Origin: Bacteroidales bacterium
Lineage (GTDB): Bacteria; Bacteroidota; Bacteroidia; Bacteroidales; WCHB1-69
Reading direction: 5' to 3'
NCBI GenBank assembly: GCA_016285615.1
Contig: JAEERB010000061.1
Span: forward strand, 1-14,190
Length of the DNA stretch: 14,190 bases
A program made the position numbers and the translations under genes. Below the pieces are notes generated by a model, which was not told where the DNA came from, searched no databases, and saw only the letters and a program-made list of their open reading frames with translations. Shown here piece after piece: positions 13,751 through 14,190 of the stretch (the first letter of the stretch is position 1; the number at the start of each line of letters is the position of its first letter).

Positions 13751-14190
13751 ATGAAAATCAAATTATTCCCCCTTATTTGCTTTGTACTGTTCGCCTTCGC
13801 TGCCTGCAACGATCCCGAACCCGATCCGGTACCTGTTAACCCAGAAAATCCCGATACACCTACGCCTCCGGGTACTCCGCAACTCTTGTTGTGTGAGCAA
13901 GCTACGCAAACCTATAACATTTACGATTTTAAGACCGGCGAAAAAATCTGGTCGTGGGACCCCTCTACGGATGCGACCGTGAGAACTTCGGGTTATCGTT
14001 TTAACAATGTCTCCGATGCAAAGCCTTGCTACAATGGTACTTGCATGATGGTGGTCGCTTCGGGTGGTGCCGCCGCTGTGGTGCGCCTTAAAGATAAGAA
14101 ATTGCTCTTCCTGGGCAATCCGCTTGGCAATACCCACTCCATTGAGATGCTGCCCAATGACCGTGTGGTTTGCTCTTCTACGACAGGCAA
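13751..14190 (+). CDS. Lipoprotein with probable beta-propeller-like repeat domain (3' end outside window)
   Basis: The gene is open from the ATG at 13751 to the window edge, giving the first 146 residues. Residues 1-19 are a lipoprotein signal peptide, ending FAFAAC, with Cys19 as the likely lipidated residue. Residues 20-43 form an acidic Pro-rich linker (NDPEPDPVPVNPENP and on). The mature domain then begins with QLLLCEQATQTYNIYDFKTG and KIWSWDPS, and continues with a VVASGGAAAVVRLKDKKLLF strand pair and NTHSIEMLPNDRVVCSS. That alternation, reporting a value and a reference to it, is like the DUF6528 / WD40- or PQQ-like propellers of Bacteroidales surface lipoproteins; this is by-eye resemblance only. 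It probably sits on the cell surface or in the periplasm. Divergent from dnaN with its own putative promoter. Function unknown. Confidence 0.85.
   Translation, partial: MKIKLFPLICFVLFAFAACNDPEPDPVPVNPENPDTPTPPGTPQLLLCEQATQTYNIYDFKTGEKIWSWDPSTDATVRTSGYRFNNVSDAKPCYNGTCMMVVASGGAAAVVRLKDKKLLFLGNPLGNTHSIEMLPNDRVVCSSTTG

Overview
The window looks like chromosomal DNA of a Bacteroidota species, most likely Bacteroidales (Prevotella/Bacteroides-like). The evidence is the TAnnTTTG-type -7 promoter boxes before several genes, the scarcity of strong Shine-Dalgarno sequences, lipoproteins with Bacteroidales-style signal peptides, a BatA-type membrane protein, and the protein families present. The genus cannot be fixed from sequence alone. 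No phage, integrase, transposase, CRISPR array or tRNA was seen.

Layout. 1-136: low-complexity intergenic DNA. 137-1537 (+): an exported C1-family aminopeptidase (bleomycin-hydrolase/PepC type). 1627-2073 (+): a small lipoprotein, overlapping tail-to-tail by 20 bp with 2054-4117 (-), a BatA/VWA-like membrane protein. A compact divergent promoter region (4118-4220) separates that gene from two consecutive SGNH-hydrolase-fold proteins, 4221-5648 (+) and 5721-6953 (+). The second overlaps by 7 bp the end of 6947-9523 (-), a secreted GH31 glycosidase. Upstream of GH31 on the same strand lies a 474-bp gap with four short REP-like palindromes, then 9998-11857 (-), an MBOAT O-acyltransferase. 11950-12289 (-) is RNase P RNA (rnpB), starting a few bases after the stop of dnaN (12295-13425, -). 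After an AT-rich divergent intergenic region, 13751 onward (+) is the start of a lipoprotein cut by the window edge.

How the genes may work together. The MBOAT protein and the two SGNH proteins have the parts of a split trans-envelope O-acylation machine, as known for AlgI/AlgJ/AlgX, PatA/PatB and DltB/DltD. The MBOAT would move an acyl (probably acetyl) group across the inner membrane and the SGNH proteins would pass it to, or remove it from, a glycan outside the membrane. Here the machine is split: the SGNH pair and the MBOAT face each other with a GH31 alpha-glycosidase and a palindrome array between them, as expected if an MBOAT-GH31 block had been inverted. The acceptor glycan cannot be told from sequence. 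dnaN and rnpB are housekeeping genes; rnpB shows no promoter of its own and is probably cut from the dnaN transcript.
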